64,000 bases of DNA from positions 62,001-126,000 of the forward strand of contig NZ_RDBE01000006.1 of assembly GCF_003674065.1 (NCBI RefSeq), given 5' to 3'. Source of the DNA: Nocardioides mangrovicus. Its GTDB lineage: Bacteria; Actinomycetota; Actinomycetes; Propionibacteriales; Nocardioidaceae. Made by a program: the position numbers and the translations under genes. The notes beneath the pieces were generated by a model, which did no database searches, had not been told where the DNA came from, and was given only the letters and a program-made list of their open reading frames with translations. Numbering within the stretch: the first letter of the stretch is position 1; each line of letters begins with the position of its first letter. Shown here in pieces: positions 1 to 8,161 of the stretch.

Positions 1-1701
1 GGTGCGCTTGGTCTTCGGCATCTCCAGCTCGTCGAACAGCACCACCTGCAGCTGCTTGGGCGAGCCGAGGTTGATCTCCTTGCCGATCACCGCGTACGCC
101 TGCTCGGCGGCGTCGCGCACGCCGACCGCGAACTCCTCCTCGAGCGCCTCGAGGTGGTCGGTGTCGACGGCGATGCCGGTCTGCTCCATCCGTCCTAGCA
201 CCATCTCCAGCGGCAGCTCGACGTCGCTGAGCAGTGCGGTGCCGCCGCGGTCGGCGAGCTCGTCGTCGAGCGCCTCGGCCAGGTCGAGCACCGCGCGGGC
301 GTGCAGCATCGGCGCCTCGCCCGGATCGTCGTCGTTGAGCCCCTCCAGGCTCAGCTGGTCGGCGTCGCCGACGGCCGAGGCCCCGCGCAGCTCGCGCTTG
401 AGGTAGCGGACGGTGAGGTCGGCCAGGTCGTAGGAGCGCTGGTCGGGTCGCGCCAGGTACGCCGAGAGCGCGGTGTCGCGCTCCAGCCCGGCCAGCGGCC
501 AGCCGCGCGCACCCAGCGCGAGCATCGGGCCGTTGGCGTCGTGGAGCACCTTGCGACGTTGCGGATCGGCCAGCCAGCCGGCCATCGCGGCATCGTCGTC
601 AGGGGTCAGCCCCGACGGCACGACGTACGCCGCGGCCCCGGAGTCGGTGGCCAGCGCGAGCCCGGTGACCTCGCCGGTGCCGGCTCGCCAGCTGCCCTCC
701 ACCCACAGCCCCACGCGGCCCTCGACTGCCTGCTCGGCCAGCCACGGGGCGAGCTCGTCGTCGCCGAGCCGGACGCCCTCGAGCTCGAAGCCGGAGTCGT
801 CGATCTCCTCCGCCGACTCCAGGGTCTCGAAGAGCCGGTCGCGCAGCACCCTGAACTCCAGGCTGTCGAAGAGGGTGTGCACCTCCTGGCGGTCCCAGGG
901 GCGCAGCCCGAGGTCGGCGGGCTTGAGCGGCAGGTCGAGATCGGTGACCAGCGCGTTGAGCTGCCGGTTGCGCAGCACGTCGTCGAGGTGCTCGCGCAGC
1001 GACTCACCCTTCTTGCCGGTGACCTCGTCGGCCCGGTTGATCAGGTTGGTGAGCCCGTCGAACTGGTTGATCCACTTGGCGGCGTAACCCTGTCCGACCC
1101 CGGGCACCCCGGGCAGGTTGTCGGAGGTCTCGCCTACCAGTGCGGCGAGCTCGGGATAGCGGGTCGGCGGCACGCCGTAGCGCTCCTCGACCGCCTCCGG
1201 AGTCATCCGCTTCATCTCCGAGACTCCGCGCATCGGGTAGATGACGGTGGTGTGGTCGTCGACCAGCTGGAAGGAGTCGCGGTCACCGGAGCAGATCAGC
1301 ACCTCGAAGCCGTCGCCCTTGGCCTGGGTGGCGAGCGTGCCGATGATGTCGTCGGCCTCGAAGCCGTCCTTCTCCACGAAGGGGACGCGCAGCGCGTCGA
1401 GCACCTCCTTGATCAGCGAGACCTGGCCGGAGAACTCCGCGGGCGAGGTGGACCGGTTGGCCTTGTACTCCGCGTAGGCCTCGCTGCGGAACGTCTGCCG
1501 GGAGACGTCGAAGGCCACCGCGAGGTGGGTCGGCTGCTCGTCGCGCAGCACGTTGATGAGCATGGCCGTGAACCCGTAGACCGCGTTGGTGTGCTGCCCG
1601 GTGGTGGTGGAGAAGTTCTCGACCGGGAGGGCGAAGAAGGCGCGGTAGGCCAGCGAGTGGCCGTCGAGCAGGAGCAGCCGGGGGCGGTCATCAGCGGACA
1701 C
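1..1701 (-). CDS. polA: DNA polymerase I, N-terminal 567 residues (runs off the left edge)
   Basis: This is DNA polymerase I, which fills gaps and removes RNA primers in replication and repair. The first ~290 residues form the 5'-nuclease domain, with LLLLDGHSLAYRAF near the N terminus, GFEADDIIGTLA around residue 117 and ICSGDRDSFQL around 140. A 3'-5' exonuclease-like region follows, but I see no DxE proofreading motif, as in other actinobacterial Pol I. The visible part ends inside the polymerase domain at INLGSPKQLQVVLFDELEMP, so roughly a third of the protein is missing. The GTG at 1701 is the only start: an in-frame TAG lies four codons upstream. A -10 hexamer TAGGGT is 6 nt from that GTG, which predicts a leaderless transcript. 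Divergent from the DUF554 gene, 39 bp apart. Confidence 0.95.
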   Translation of the reverse strand, partial: MSADDRPRLLLLDGHSLAYRAFFALPVENFSTTTGQHTNAVYGFTAMLINVLRDEQPTHLAVAFDVSRQTFRSEAYAEYKANRSTSPAEFSGQVSLIKEVLDALRVPFVEKDGFEADDIIGTLATQAKGDGFEVLICSGDRDSFQLVDDHTTVIYPMRGVSEMKRMTPEAVEERYGVPPTRYPELAALVGETSDNLPGVPGVGQGYAAKWINQFDGLTNLINRADEVTGKKGESLREHLDDVLRNRQLNALVTDLDLPLKPADLGLRPWDRQEVHTLFDSLEFRVLRDRLFETLESAEEIDDSGFELEGVRLGDDELAPWLAEQAVEGRVGLWVEGSWRAGTGEVTGLALATDSGAAAYVVPSGLTPDDDAAMAGWLADPQRRKVLHDANGPMLALGARGWPLAGLERDTALSAYLARPDQRSYDLADLTVRYLKRELRGASAVGDADQLSLEGLNDDDPGEAPMLHARAVLDLAEALDDELADRGGTALLSDVELPLEMVLGRMEQTGIAVDTDHLEALEEEFAVGVRDAAEQAYAVIGKEINLGSPKQLQVVLFDELEMPKTKRT

Positions 1702-1707
1702 GTGGCG

Positions 1708-1713
1708 ACCCTA
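1708..1713 (-). promoter_or_regulatory. -10 element of polA (leaderless)
   Basis: TAGGGT on the minus strand, separated by CGCCAC (6 nt) from the GTG start. No clear -35 is visible at 17-18 bp. Confidence 0.5.
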
Positions 1714-1727
1714 GTCGCCCCCTGGGA

Positions 1728-1733
1728 CATAGT
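1728..1733 (+). promoter_or_regulatory. -10 element of the DUF554 gene (leaderless)
   Basis: CATAGT lies 7 nt before the GTG at 1741. This spacing supports the 1741 start over the in-frame GTG at 1732. Confidence 0.4.
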
Positions 1734-1740
1734 GACGCCC

Positions 1741-2481
1741 GTGTTCATCGGTGCCGGCACGCTGGTCAACGTCCTCGCCGTCCTGGTCGGCGGAACAGTC
1801 GGTGTGCTGGTCGGCGAGCGGCTGCCCGAGCGCACCCGCCGCGTGGTCACCGACGGCCTCGGCCTGGTCACCCTGCTCATCGCCGGCACCAACCTGACCT
1901 CGATCGGCGACCCGGACTGGCGCCGCGCGGTCGGCTCCAGCGCACCGCTGCTGATCGTGCTCGGCGCGTTGCTCATCGGCGGCATCACCGGCTCGCTGCT
2001 GCGGCTGGAGGACCGCCTCGAGGGCGTCGGCGGCTGGCTGCAGGGCCGCCTCAGCGGCGCGTCGGCCGGACGCGCCCGCTTCATCGAGGGGTTCGTGACC
2101 GCCTCGATCATCTTCTGTGCCGGGCCGCTGACGATCCTGGGCTCGCTGACCGAGGGCCTGGGCGGCGGCTCCCAGCAGCTGCTGCTGAAGTCCGCGCTCG
2201 ACGGCTTCGCCGCGATCGCCTTCGCCGCCTCCTTCGGGTGGGGCGTGGTCACCGCCTCGCTGGCGGTGCTGGTCATCCAGGGGTTGCTGACCGCCTTCGG
2301 GGCGGCGCTGGGCAACTTCCTGCCCGACGCCGAGCTCGCCGCACTGACCACCACGGGTGGCCTGCTGCTGGTCGGGGTCGCGCTGCGGCTGCTCGACCTC
2401 AAGCAGGTCAAGGTCGCCGACCTGCTGCCGGCGCTGGTCGTGGCACCGGTGCTGACGGTGGTCGTCGCGGCGGTGCGCTGA
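1741..2481 (+). CDS. DUF554 family integral membrane protein
   Basis: A 246-residue, strongly hydrophobic protein with about six membrane segments. The N terminus FIGAGTLVNVLAVLVGG and the internal TASIIFCAGPLTILGSL match the DUF554 (YdfK-type) family, whose biochemical role is not established. The GTG at 1741 is preferred because family members usually begin M-F-I-G-x-G-T-L-x-N; an in-frame GTG three codons upstream is possible. The gene is monocistronic, divergent from polA and convergent with pdtaR. Its stop is followed by a palindromic repeat that could terminate both genes. Confidence 0.85.
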   Translation: MFIGAGTLVNVLAVLVGGTVGVLVGERLPERTRRVVTDGLGLVTLLIAGTNLTSIGDPDWRRAVGSSAPLLIVLGALLIGGITGSLLRLEDRLEGVGGWLQGRLSGASAGRARFIEGFVTASIIFCAGPLTILGSLTEGLGGGSQQLLLKSALDGFAAIAFAASFGWGVVTASLAVLVIQGLLTAFGAALGNFLPDAELAALTTTGGLLLVGVALRLLDLKQVKVADLLPALVVAPVLTVVVAAVR

Positions 2482-2497
2482 GGCGCCGCGCGCGGCG

Positions 2498-2527
2498 GGG
2501 GTTTTGCCGGGCACCCGGCAAAACCCC
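2498..2527. repeat. Palindromic repeat, copy 1 (bidirectional terminator-like)
   Basis: Perfect inverted arms built on GTTTTGCCGGG / CCCGGCAAAAC around a central CA, extended by GGG/CCC to 14-bp arms. It lies between the convergent DUF554 and pdtaR genes. The same 24-bp core occurs twice near 28.8 kb. The flank CCCGGGAAAC (2525-2534) is the reverse complement of the flank of copy 3, so this copy is the inverted form of that one. Confidence 0.8.
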
Positions 2528-2619
2528 GGGAAACCGGCGCCGATTTCGGCACCGCAGACGAGTTTCGGTAGGTCGACGTCCGCTTCGCCCGAGTCGCACC
2601 CGGGGAGCGCTGGTCGGGC

Positions 2620-3234
2620 TCAGGCGCCGCCGGCGATGCCCGGGCCGTGCTCGATCACGCCCTCGGCGACCTGGCGCATCGACAGGCGCAGGTCCATCGC
2701 GGTCTTCTGGATCCAGCGGAACGCCTCGGGCTCGGTCAGGCCCAGCCGCTCCTGCAAGATGCCCTTCGCGCGCTCGACGCCCTTGCGGGTCTCGAGTCGG
2801 TCGGTGAGGTCGGTGACCTCGGCCTCCAGCTGACGCAGCTCGGCGTAGCGGCTGAGCGCCATCTCGATGGCCGGCACCAGGTCGGTCTGGTCGAACGGCT
2901 TGACCAGGTAGGCCATCGCGCCGGCGTCGCGGGCCCGCTCGACCAGTTCACGCTGGCTGAACGCCGTGAGCATCACGATCGGGGCGATGCGCGCCGTCGC
3001 GATCTGCTCGGCCGCGGCCAGCCCGTCGAGCTTGGGCATGCGGATGTCCATCACCACGAGGTCGGGCCGCAGCTCGGTGGCCAGTGCCACCGCCCGCTCG
3101 CCGTCCTCGGCCTGGCCGACGACGTCGTAGCCCTCCTCGCCCAGCATCTCGGCGAGGTCCATGCGGATCAGCGCCTCGTCCTCGGCAATGAGCACGCGAC
3201 GCCGGGCGCCCGGGTCCTGCGCGGAGATCGACAT
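2620..3234 (-). CDS. pdtaR: ANTAR-domain response regulator, PdtaR type
   Basis: A 204-residue two-component response regulator that binds RNA instead of DNA. The receiver domain occupies about residues 12-130, with RRVLIAEDEALIRMDL at the start, the phospho-acceptor Asp63 in VVMDIRMP, and the conserved Lys in MAYLVKPF. An ANTAR domain follows at about 141-195 (VERAKGILQ, AFRWIQKTAMD). It resembles Mycobacterium tuberculosis Rv1626 (PdtaR), where the partner histidine kinase PdtaS is encoded elsewhere; no kinase is seen nearby here. The start is ATG 3234; TAGGAT sits 7 nt upstream, which predicts a leaderless mRNA. Confidence 0.93.
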   Translation of the reverse strand: MSISAQDPGARRRVLIAEDEALIRMDLAEMLGEEGYDVVGQAEDGERAVALATELRPDLVVMDIRMPKLDGLAAAEQIATARIAPIVMLTAFSQRELVERARDAGAMAYLVKPFDQTDLVPAIEMALSRYAELRQLEAEVTDLTDRLETRKGVERAKGILQERLGLTEPEAFRWIQKTAMDLRLSMRQVAEGVIEHGPGIAGGA

Positions 3235-3241
3235 GGGAGAA

Positions 3242-3247
3242 ATCCTA
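3242..3247 (-). promoter_or_regulatory. -10 element of pdtaR (leaderless)
   Basis: TAGGAT on the minus strand, 7 nt (TTCTCCC) from the ATG at 3234. Confidence 0.45.
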
Positions 3248-3281
3248 GTGAGCCCCTCGGGTAGCGTTTCCCGCGCCTTGC

Positions 3282-3355
3282 GCCCCGGTATTCCAATCGG
3301 CAGAGAACGCGGTCTCAAACACCGTCCAGTGTGGGTTCGAGTCCCACCCGGGGCA
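3282..3355 (+). tRNA. tRNA with CAA anticodon (nominally Leu), short variable loop
   Basis: A 74-nt cloverleaf: acceptor GCCCCGG/CCGGGGC with discriminator A73; a D-loop with GG and a three-pair D stem; anticodon stem GCGGT/ACCGT with loop CTCAAAC, giving anticodon CAA at 3316-3318; T arm GTGGG-TTCGAGT-CCCAC. The 3' end is followed by CCG, so CCA is not fully encoded. CAA reads the leucine codon UUG and A73 fits leucine, but the variable region is only about 5 nt, whereas leucine tRNAs normally have a long variable arm. Identity is therefore inferred from the anticodon only. Confidence 0.85.
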
Positions 3356-3606
3356 CCGAGCAGGCGGTGGCACGTGCCCGCGGCCTCCCGGGCGCGCGGT
3401 TGCGACATCCCCGACACAACGCCCTCACGTCTAGACCACTGTATTGCCGGCGGTCTCGTTCGCGTCACGGGTGAGCGCGCTTCCTTGACACCCCCTCCGC
3501 CCCCGGGTGAGGGTCCTCGCACCTCGGCTCGTCCAGGGCTCGGGGGACCGCCGGCTGCGGCAACAGATCGCGGCGGCGTCAGGGACACAGTCATGGAGGG
3601 GAATAC

Positions 3607-4812
3607 ATGCGCTCTCGTTCTGTCGTGAGCATGGCGGCCGTCGCGGTCGTCGGTGCGCTCACGCTGACCGGATGCGGCTCGTCGTCGTCGGGCGGTGGCG
3701 GCCTGAAGGCCGACTCCGGCAGCGGCGGCGGCAGCAAGACCTACACCATCGCCTTCGAGGGTCCCCTCTCCGGCGACAACGCCCAGCTGGGCATCAACGA
3801 GGTCAACGGCGTCGAGCTGGCCATCGAGCAAGCCAACGCCGACAAGAGCCTCGGCTTCAAGCTCAAGCTCCTCAAGGCCGACGACGTCGGCGACCCGGCC
3901 AAGGCGCCCGCCGCCGCGGCCACGGTCATCCAGGACACCAACGTCATGGGCGTCGTGGGCCCCTCCTTCTCCGGCGCCACGCAGGCCGTGGGCGGCAAGT
4001 ACGGCGACGCCGGCATCGCGATCGTCAACCCCTCGGCCTCCAACGGCGAGCTGCAGGACCAGGGCTTCAAGACCTGGCACCGCGTCATCCCCAACGACTA
4101 CGCCGAGGGTCCGGCCGCGGCCGACTGGCTGGCCAAGTCGGTCAAGAAGGTCATCGTCGTCAGCGACAAGAGCGCCTACGGCGACGGCGTCGCGGGCGCG
4201 GTGTCCAAGGAGCTGAAGGCCAAGGGCGTCACGGTCATCGAGCAGGCCGCCGACGCCACGGCGACCAAGGACTACGGCCCGATCGCGCAGACCGTGAAGT
4301 CCTCGGGCGCCGAGGCGCTGTTCTACGCCGGCTACGACGCCCAGGGCGCGCAGTTCGCCAAGGCGCTCAAGGCCGTGGACTACACCGGCGTCCGGATGTC
4401 GGGCAACGGCGTGAAGTCCGACGTGTTCACCAAGGGTGCGGGCGACGCCGGCAACGGCTGGTACTTCTCCTGCGGTTGCGCGGACGCCACCACGTCGAGC
4501 ACGGCGAAGGACTTCGCCGCGGCCTACAAGGCGAAGTTCAACACCGACCCCTCGACGTACTCCCCCGAGGCCTACGACGCCGCCAACATCGTGATCCAGG
4601 CGATCAAGACGGCCAAGGGCAAGGGCTCGGTGACGCGCTCGTCGGTCAACGACGCGGTGTCCGCGATCGACTACAAGGGCATCACCGGCGACATCAAGTT
4701 CGGCAGCAACGGCGACCTGCCCGAGGGGTCCGGCGTCGTGAACCTCTACCAGGACGAGAACGGCACGATCAAGAGCCTGGGCGACATCACCAAGGCCGCT
4801 GCAGCCAAGTAG
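3607..4812 (+). CDS. livJ: Branched-chain amino acid ABC transporter, substrate-binding lipoprotein
   Basis: A 401-residue extracytoplasmic binding protein for a LIV-type (HAAT) importer, probably for Leu/Ile/Val or related amino acids. The lipoprotein signal ends in LTLTGC with Cys23 as the lipidation site, followed by a Ser/Gly linker. The mature part starts with YTIAFEGPLSGDNAQLG, typical of the Peripla_BP_6 family. A strong ribosome site, GGAGGGG, lies just before ATG 3607. It heads the liv gene cluster and is separated from livH by a stable hairpin, which probably sets binding protein above permease in abundance. The 250 bp upstream holds a TTGACA at 3485-3490 without a clear -10. Confidence 0.93.
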   Translation: MRSRSVVSMAAVAVVGALTLTGCGSSSSGGGGLKADSGSGGGSKTYTIAFEGPLSGDNAQLGINEVNGVELAIEQANADKSLGFKLKLLKADDVGDPAKAPAAAATVIQDTNVMGVVGPSFSGATQAVGGKYGDAGIAIVNPSASNGELQDQGFKTWHRVIPNDYAEGPAAADWLAKSVKKVIVVSDKSAYGDGVAGAVSKELKAKGVTVIEQAADATATKDYGPIAQTVKSSGAEALFYAGYDAQGAQFAKALKAVDYTGVRMSGNGVKSDVFTKGAGDAGNGWYFSCGCADATTSSTAKDFAAAYKAKFNTDPSTYSPEAYDAANIVIQAIKTAKGKGSVTRSSVNDAVSAIDYKGITGDIKFGSNGDLPEGSGVVNLYQDENGTIKSLGDITKAAAAK

Positions 4813-4836
4813 TCAGCACCACCTCGCATGATCTCT

Positions 4837-4877
4837 CAGGGGCGCCGTCGCCACTCGTCGTGGCGGCGGCGCCCCTG
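4837..4877 (+). terminator. Intercistronic hairpin between livJ and livH
   Basis: Two 18-bp arms (4837-4854 and 4860-4877) with one G-T pair and a 5-nt loop; the arms begin CAGGGGCGCC and end GGCGCCCCTG. There is no U tract. Most likely it protects the livJ 3' end or partly terminates, lowering expression of the downstream genes. Confidence 0.7.
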
Positions 4878-4937
4878 AACCTTGTCCGTGCCCTGTGCCA
4901 CGCTCCATCTGTCGTGGTCAGCAGAGAGGTCCCGTCG

Positions 4938-5888
4938 GTGCACGAATTCCTGAACTACGTCGTCCTCGGACTCACCCGAGGCTCGATGTACGCGCTCATC
5001 GCGCTCGGCTACACGTTGGTCTACGGCGTGCTGCAGCTGATCAACTTCGCCCACAGCGAGGTGTTCATGTCCGGCGCGTTCGGCAGCTACCTGGTGGTCA
5101 ACGCCGTCACCCACGACGGCGCCCACCCCGCCTGGTACGGGGTGATCGGCATCCTGGTCCTCGGCCTGGGCTCCGGGGCCGCGGTCGGCGCCGCCGTCGC
5201 CTACGGACTGGAGCGGGTCGCCTACCGGCCGCTGCGGCGCCGGGGGGCACCCAAGCTGGCGTTCCTGATCTCCGCGATCGGCGCCTCGTTCTTCCTCTCC
5301 CAGCTCGCCGGCAAGCTGTTCAACCGGCTCAACAACAACGACTTCCCGACGTACTTCAACGTCAACCACCACGTCGTCGCCGTCGCGGGTGTCACCGTCT
5401 CGCTGGTGCAGGCGATCATCATCGTCTCCGCCCTGGTGATGATGCTGTTCCTCGACACGATGGTGAACCGCACCAAGCTCGGCTCCAGCATCCGCGCCGT
5501 CGCCGAGGACGCGCCCACGGCCGCGCTGATGGGCATCGACATCGACAAGACGATCGCGCGCACCTTCATCATCGGCGGCGCCCTCGCAGGCGCCGCCGGC
5601 TTCTTGTTCGGCACCGCCTACTTCTTCTCCAACACCATGGGCTTCATCCCGGGCGTCAAGGCGTTCGCCGCGGCGGTGCTCGGCGGCATCGGCAACATCC
5701 GCGGCGCCATGCTGGGCGGCATGCTGCTGGGCCTGATCGAGGTGCTGCTGCCGACCTTCCCGTGGTGGCACGCCACGGGGCTCATCGGGATCCAGTGGAC
5801 CGACGTCGTCGCGTTCTTGATCCTGGTGCTGATCCTGGTGCTCCGACCGACCGGCCTGCTGGGCGAGAAGCTCGGGAGGGCTGCCTGA
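4938..5888 (+). CDS. livH: Branched-chain amino acid ABC transporter permease
   Basis: A 316-residue inner-membrane permease of the BPD_transp_2 (LivH) family with about eight membrane segments. Diagnostic stretches are GLTRGSMYALIALGYTLVYG at the N terminus, the conserved loop SSIRAVAEDAPTAALMGID, and GFIPGVKAFAAAVLGGIG near the C terminus. GTG 4938 is chosen because GAGAGG lies 9 nt upstream and the protein then begins like its relatives (xHEFLNYVVLGL). Its TGA stop overlaps the ATG of livM by one base, so the two permeases are translationally coupled. Confidence 0.92.
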   Translation: MHEFLNYVVLGLTRGSMYALIALGYTLVYGVLQLINFAHSEVFMSGAFGSYLVVNAVTHDGAHPAWYGVIGILVLGLGSGAAVGAAVAYGLERVAYRPLRRRGAPKLAFLISAIGASFFLSQLAGKLFNRLNNNDFPTYFNVNHHVVAVAGVTVSLVQAIIIVSALVMMLFLDTMVNRTKLGSSIRAVAEDAPTAALMGIDIDKTIARTFIIGGALAGAAGFLFGTAYFFSNTMGFIPGVKAFAAAVLGGIGNIRGAMLGGMLLGLIEVLLPTFPWWHATGLIGIQWTDVVAFLILVLILVLRPTGLLGEKLGRAA

Positions 5889-8161
5889 TGAGCACCTACA
5901 CCGATGTCACCAAGGGCGGCGGGCAGTCCCGCCGCTCCGACGCCGCCGAGGCCCGCATCGCCCTGGCCAAGCGGTTCGCCGGCTGCATGTTCCTGGCCTT
6001 CGTGCTGGCACTGATGATCGGCACCCAGGAGGGCACCCAGGACGACTTCGGGTACGCCTTCCGCAAGTCGGTGTTCGCCCCGCGCATCGGCATCTTCGCG
6101 CTCATCGGCGTCGCGGTCTTCTTGGCCGTGACCTTCTGGCCGCGCATCGTGCCGTACCTCAGCCGAGCCGGTGTCCGCCCGCTCGCAGCCGGCGCGCTGA
6201 CGGTCGTCGTCTCGTTCACGCTGCTGAACTGGACCGACAGCACCGACCTGAACAACGGCAAGTTCGGCGGCCTGCGACCGGCTGCGGCCCAGACCGGCGG
6301 CATCGACCCCGTCGCGAGGCTGTTCTTCGGCTCAGCGTTCTCCCTGACCCCGTGGCTGCTCCTGCTGATCGTCGTGGCGCTGGTCGCGGCAGCGATCCGC
6401 TTCGAGGACTCCTCCACGCTCGGCTACGTCGGTGGCGGCCTGGCGATCGTGTTCGGCATCTGGGCGCAGTACGCCCAGTCCGCGGTGCGCTCGTTCCTCG
6501 ACTACCCCGACCACTCCACCGGAGCCGGCGTGGCGCTGCTGGGCTTCGTCACGATCGGCGTCTCCGGCATCGTCGTGGCCCGCAGCCACGGCAAGGCCGA
6601 CAGCGGCGGGTTCTTCCAGCGTGTCTACGACTGGCGACCCGGTATGCCGCTGGTGGCGCTGGGCGCCGTCGTCGGGCTCGTGGGCCTGTTCTCGGCGGCG
6701 TGGTTCTCCCCCACCGACCGCAACGCCGGCATCGGGCTCACCTCGACGATGTTCCACGGCACCGGCCTGAGCGGCTTCTCGGCCGCCTACCTGGCCTGGC
6801 TGGCGTACGTCCTCTTCTTCGCCACCCTCATCCTCGCCGGCGCGGCCTCCTACCTGCGTCATCACCTGCTGGGCTGGGTGGCGGCCGGGCTCGGCGTGGT
6901 GAGCCTGCTGGTGACGCTGTACGTGATGCACGACTTCTCCGGGCTCGCCGCCCAGTCGAAGTTCGACGGCGCCACCGGCGCCTGGGACAACCTGGGCACC
7001 GGCGGCTGGATGCTGTGCGGCGCGCTGACCGTGCTGGCCGGTGCCGGCTACCTGGTGGCCCGCCACGAGCAGGTCGAGGTGCCCGACGCGGCTCCCGGCG
7101 TCTCCAGCGACGCCGCCCTCGCGGCCGGCTCGAAGCTGGGCCCGGCGCTGCTGGTGGTGATCATCGCGAGCGCGCTGTTCTTCCCCCCGACGGCGACGCA
7201 GTTCTGGCAGACCGTGCTGGTCACCGAGATCGGCATCTACGTGCTGCTGGCCATCGGCCTCAACGTGGTGGTCGGTTGGGCGGGCCTGCTCGACCTGGGC
7301 TTCATCGCCTTCTACGCGATCGGCTCTTACACCACCGCCTACCTGACCGGCCGGCTGCCGGTGAAGCCACCGTCCTTCCTGGAGCTCACGCCACTGGCGG
7401 CCATCCCGTTCGCGATCGTCATCTGCCTGGTCGCCGGCGTGCTGCTGGGGGCGCCGACGCTGCGACTGCGCGGTGACTACCTGGCCATCGTCACGCTGGG
7501 CTTCGGCGAGATCATCCGCGTGGTGGCCAACAACTCCACGCCGGTCACCAACGGCTCGCGCGGCGCGTTCAACATCCCGCCGCCGGAGATCCACATCGGG
7601 CCGTTGGACATCAAGTGGGGCGACAACGTCCTGGGCTACTGGTACCTGCTGCTGGTCTTCGTCGTCATCGTGGTGTTGCTCTTCAACCGCCTCGAGCACT
7701 CCCGGCTGGGCCGGGCGTGGGCGGCCATCCGCGAGGACGAGGTCGCAGCCCAGGCCACCGGCATCAACACCGTCCGGGTCAAGCTGCTGGCCTTCGCCAT
7801 CGGCGCCTCGACGTCCGGCGTCGCGGGTGTCTACTTCGCGAGCCAGATCGGGTCGTTCACGCCGGAGAACTTCATCCTCAACAACTCGATCCTGGTGGTC
7901 GCCTACGTCGTCTTCGGCGGCATGGGCTCGCTGCCGGGAGCGATGGCCGGCGCCGCCGTGCTGACCTGGCTGCCGGAGTTCCTGCGCGACCAGGTGCCGG
8001 CCGAGGACCGGCAGATGTGGATCGGTGCGGTCATCTTGCTCATGATGATCTTCCGGCCCGCCGGCCTCATCCCGGCCCGACGCCGTCGCGCGGAGCTGGG
8101 CGGCCTCGACAAGAAGGACTCCTCGGAGACCACCGCCGTGCCAGCCGGGGAGGGGATGTGA
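5888..8161 (+). CDS. livM: Branched-chain amino acid ABC transporter permease with long N-terminal membrane extension
   Basis: A 757-residue LivM-family permease. The canonical LivM core is the last ~340 residues: GLNVVVGWAGLLDLGFIAFY near residue 467, TLRLRGDYLAIVTLGFGEI, and VFGGMGSLPGAMAGA. Ahead of it lie about 410 residues with roughly ten additional predicted membrane spans and no recognised domain. Usual LivM proteins are about 320-430 residues. The reading frame is open throughout and codon use looks uniform, so the extension is part of the gene rather than a wrong start: ATG 5888 overlaps the livH stop. The function of the extra domain is unknown. It ends with GTGA overlapping livG. 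Confidence 0.9.
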   Translation: MSTYTDVTKGGGQSRRSDAAEARIALAKRFAGCMFLAFVLALMIGTQEGTQDDFGYAFRKSVFAPRIGIFALIGVAVFLAVTFWPRIVPYLSRAGVRPLAAGALTVVVSFTLLNWTDSTDLNNGKFGGLRPAAAQTGGIDPVARLFFGSAFSLTPWLLLLIVVALVAAAIRFEDSSTLGYVGGGLAIVFGIWAQYAQSAVRSFLDYPDHSTGAGVALLGFVTIGVSGIVVARSHGKADSGGFFQRVYDWRPGMPLVALGAVVGLVGLFSAAWFSPTDRNAGIGLTSTMFHGTGLSGFSAAYLAWLAYVLFFATLILAGAASYLRHHLLGWVAAGLGVVSLLVTLYVMHDFSGLAAQSKFDGATGAWDNLGTGGWMLCGALTVLAGAGYLVARHEQVEVPDAAPGVSSDAALAAGSKLGPALLVVIIASALFFPPTATQFWQTVLVTEIGIYVLLAIGLNVVVGWAGLLDLGFIAFYAIGSYTTAYLTGRLPVKPPSFLELTPLAAIPFAIVICLVAGVLLGAPTLRLRGDYLAIVTLGFGEIIRVVANNSTPVTNGSRGAFNIPPPEIHIGPLDIKWGDNVLGYWYLLLVFVVIVVLLFNRLEHSRLGRAWAAIREDEVAAQATGINTVRVKLLAFAIGASTSGVAGVYFASQIGSFTPENFILNNSILVVAYVVFGGMGSLPGAMAGAAVLTWLPEFLRDQVPAEDRQMWIGAVILLMMIFRPAGLIPARRRRAELGGLDKKDSSETTAVPAGEGM

